Below are positions 6,256 to 7,018 of a stretch of DNA of 7,018 nucleotides, piece by piece. How positions within the stretch are numbered: position 1 is the stretch's first letter; each line of letters begins with the position of its first letter. The notes under the pieces are model-generated. The model worked only from the letters and a program-made list of their open reading frames with translations, was not told the DNA's origin and ran no database searches. The DNA is taken from the NCBI GenBank assembly GCA_030833265.1, contig JAURHO010000083.1, positions 1-7,018 of the forward strand, written 5' to 3'. A program made the translations under genes and the position numbers. Source of the stretch: Crocinitomicaceae bacterium. GTDB lineage: Bacteria; Bacteroidota; Bacteroidia; Flavobacteriales_D; Crocinitomicaceae.

Positions 6256-6695
6256 TGCGTATCTTTCTCATTACCAGCCTAAGCTGTCTTTTAGTTGCTT
6301 GCGGTTATTCCGACCAAGAAACCCAAACATTTGACCAACAAATCAAGCAATACATCCACAAAAAGAAACTGAACCTCAAGCCAACGGGCAGCGGTTTATA
6401 CCTCAGTATTGACAGCCTTGGTACCGGAAGAAAAGTTCAATTTCAAGATAGCATTTGGGTACAATACCAATTGTTTTTGCTTTCTGGTGAACGCATCGAA
6501 AAGCAAGATAAAGCAGTGGGCTTACCATTAGCTGGTCTCATCAAGGCTTGGCAAGAAGCCTTGTTCCAACTTCCGGTCGGAAGTAAATTGCGCTGCATAG
6601 CGCCGCCTCAATTAGCCTATGGTCAGGCAGGTACCGACAAAATTTCAAAAGATAAAATACTGTATTTTGAAATGACTATCGTTGATGCCAAATAA
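6252..6695 (+). CDS. FKBP-type peptidyl-prolyl isomerase-like lipoprotein
   Basis: A 147-residue exported lipoprotein. The signal peptide MMRIFLITSLSCLLVAC ends in a good lipobox (LVAC, Cys17), predicting an anchored protein in the periplasm or outer membrane. A short Gln/Lys-rich linker precedes an FKBP fold (about 46-147) with VQYQLFLLSGERI (70-82), LIKAWQEALFQLPVGSKLRCIAP (96-118), LAYGQAG (121-127) and KILYFEMTIVDA. FKBPs speed cis-trans isomerisation of proline bonds in folding proteins. The pocket Trp (Trp100), Tyr72, Tyr123 and Phe139 are kept, but the usual FDS segment is replaced by IEKQ (82-85), so isomerase activity may be weak and a chaperone role is possible. The start could be 6252 (ATGA overlap) or 6255 (TGATG); both give the same mature protein. 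Confidence 0.86.
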   Translation: MMRIFLITSLSCLLVACGYSDQETQTFDQQIKQYIHKKKLNLKPTGSGLYLSIDSLGTGRKVQFQDSIWVQYQLFLLSGERIEKQDKAVGLPLAGLIKAWQEALFQLPVGSKLRCIAPPQLAYGQAGTDKISKDKILYFEMTIVDAK

Positions 6696-6708
6696 ATGCT
6701 TAATTTTG
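6682..6708 (+). promoter_or_regulatory. Promoter of sucD
   Basis: TAATTTTG (6701-6708) is a perfect TAnnTTTG -7 box just after the FKBP-like gene ends. TTG at 6682-6684 may be the -33 element, with a 16-base spacer lying within the FKBP coding end. A start near 6713 leaves a leader of about 17 bases before the ATG at 6730. Confidence 0.5.
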
Positions 6709-6729
6709 ACTCGCAAAAAATAACATCTT

Positions 6730-7018
6730 ATGAGTGTATTGGTAAATAAAAATTCAAGAGTAATTGTTCAAGGTTTCACAGGTAGTGAAGGAACTTTCCA
6801 TGCTAGCCAAATGATTGAATTTGGAACAAACGTGGTTGGTGGTGTTACGCCAGGTAAAGGGGGCAGCACGCACCTCGATCGTCCGGTTTTCAATACTGTA
6901 GCTGACGCCGTTCAACAAACTCAGGCCGATACCTCTATTATTTTTGTACCACCAGCCTTTGCTGCTGACGCGATCATGGAAGCTGCTGAAGCAGGTATTA
7001 AAGTAATCGTTTGTATTA
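6730..7018 (+). CDS. sucD: Succinyl-CoA synthetase alpha subunit, N-terminal part (3' end outside window)
   Basis: SucD pairs with SucC to convert succinyl-CoA to succinate with formation of ATP or GTP in the TCA cycle. The visible 96 residues begin MSVLVNKNSRVIVQGFTGSEGTFH and closely follow the canonical SucD N-terminus. They include the CoA-binding loop GFTGSEGTFH (15-24), GGVTPGKGG (37-45), the HLDRPVFNTV segment and a typical IIFVPPAFAADAIMEAAEAGIKVIVCI Rossmann strand and helix. The phospho-histidine lies further on, outside the window. sucC is not immediately upstream, so the two subunit genes are separated here. The gene has its own promoter 34 bases after the FKBP-like gene. Confidence 0.96.
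   Translation, partial: MSVLVNKNSRVIVQGFTGSEGTFHASQMIEFGTNVVGGVTPGKGGSTHLDRPVFNTVADAVQQTQADTSIIFVPPAFAADAIMEAAEAGIKVIVCI

Overview
The window looks like ordinary chromosome from a member of the Bacteroidota, most likely a flavobacterium-like or cryomorph-like lineage. The evidence is the set of families typical of that phylum: a DUF4924 protein, a lipoprotein-type OmpH/Skp, a small RRM protein, a pRiA4b ORF-3 protein with an acidic tail, and a stand-alone HSDR_N_2 protein. Lipoprotein signals and promoters of the TAnnTTTG type characteristic of the phylum agree with this. GC content is moderate and Shine-Dalgarno sites are largely absent. Genes are packed tightly: the largest gap is 157 bases (2713-2869), so no gene-free stretch exceeds 300 bases.

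Layout. (1) 1-1335, plus strand: the 3' three quarters of alanine dehydrogenase, joined by a TGATG stop/start overlap to a small PD-(D/E)XK nuclease-fold protein. (2) 1332-2712, minus strand: three genes read right to left (an 80-residue unknown protein, an OmpH-like lipoprotein, a DUF4924 protein), each joined by overlapping stop and start codons. This cluster meets the first pair head-on, with the two final stop codons overlapping. (3) 2713-2869: a divergent intergenic region with a promoter facing each way and a 10-bp perfect palindrome. (4) 2870-3460, plus strand: an RRM RNA-binding protein with a lysine-rich then very acidic tail. (5) 3508-6695, plus strand: a likely operon of CCA tRNA nucleotidyltransferase, pRiA4b ORF-3 family protein, class I methyltransferase and FKBP-like lipoprotein, with small gaps or overlaps. 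(6) 6730-end: the start of succinyl-CoA synthetase alpha (sucD) behind its own promoter.

The genes do not form one pathway. They are housekeeping functions: alanine catabolism and the TCA cycle (ald, sucD), tRNA 3'-end maturation (cca), RNA binding, and envelope protein folding (OmpH-like and FKBP-like lipoproteins). I see no mobile element, CRISPR array, rRNA, tRNA, or convincing new defence or biosynthetic system. The best second-look items are the two promoters placed almost on top of start codons (candidate leaderless mRNAs), the orphan nuclease-fold protein translationally coupled to ald, the convergent stop overlap, and an FKBP-like protein that has lost part of the usual active-site pocket.
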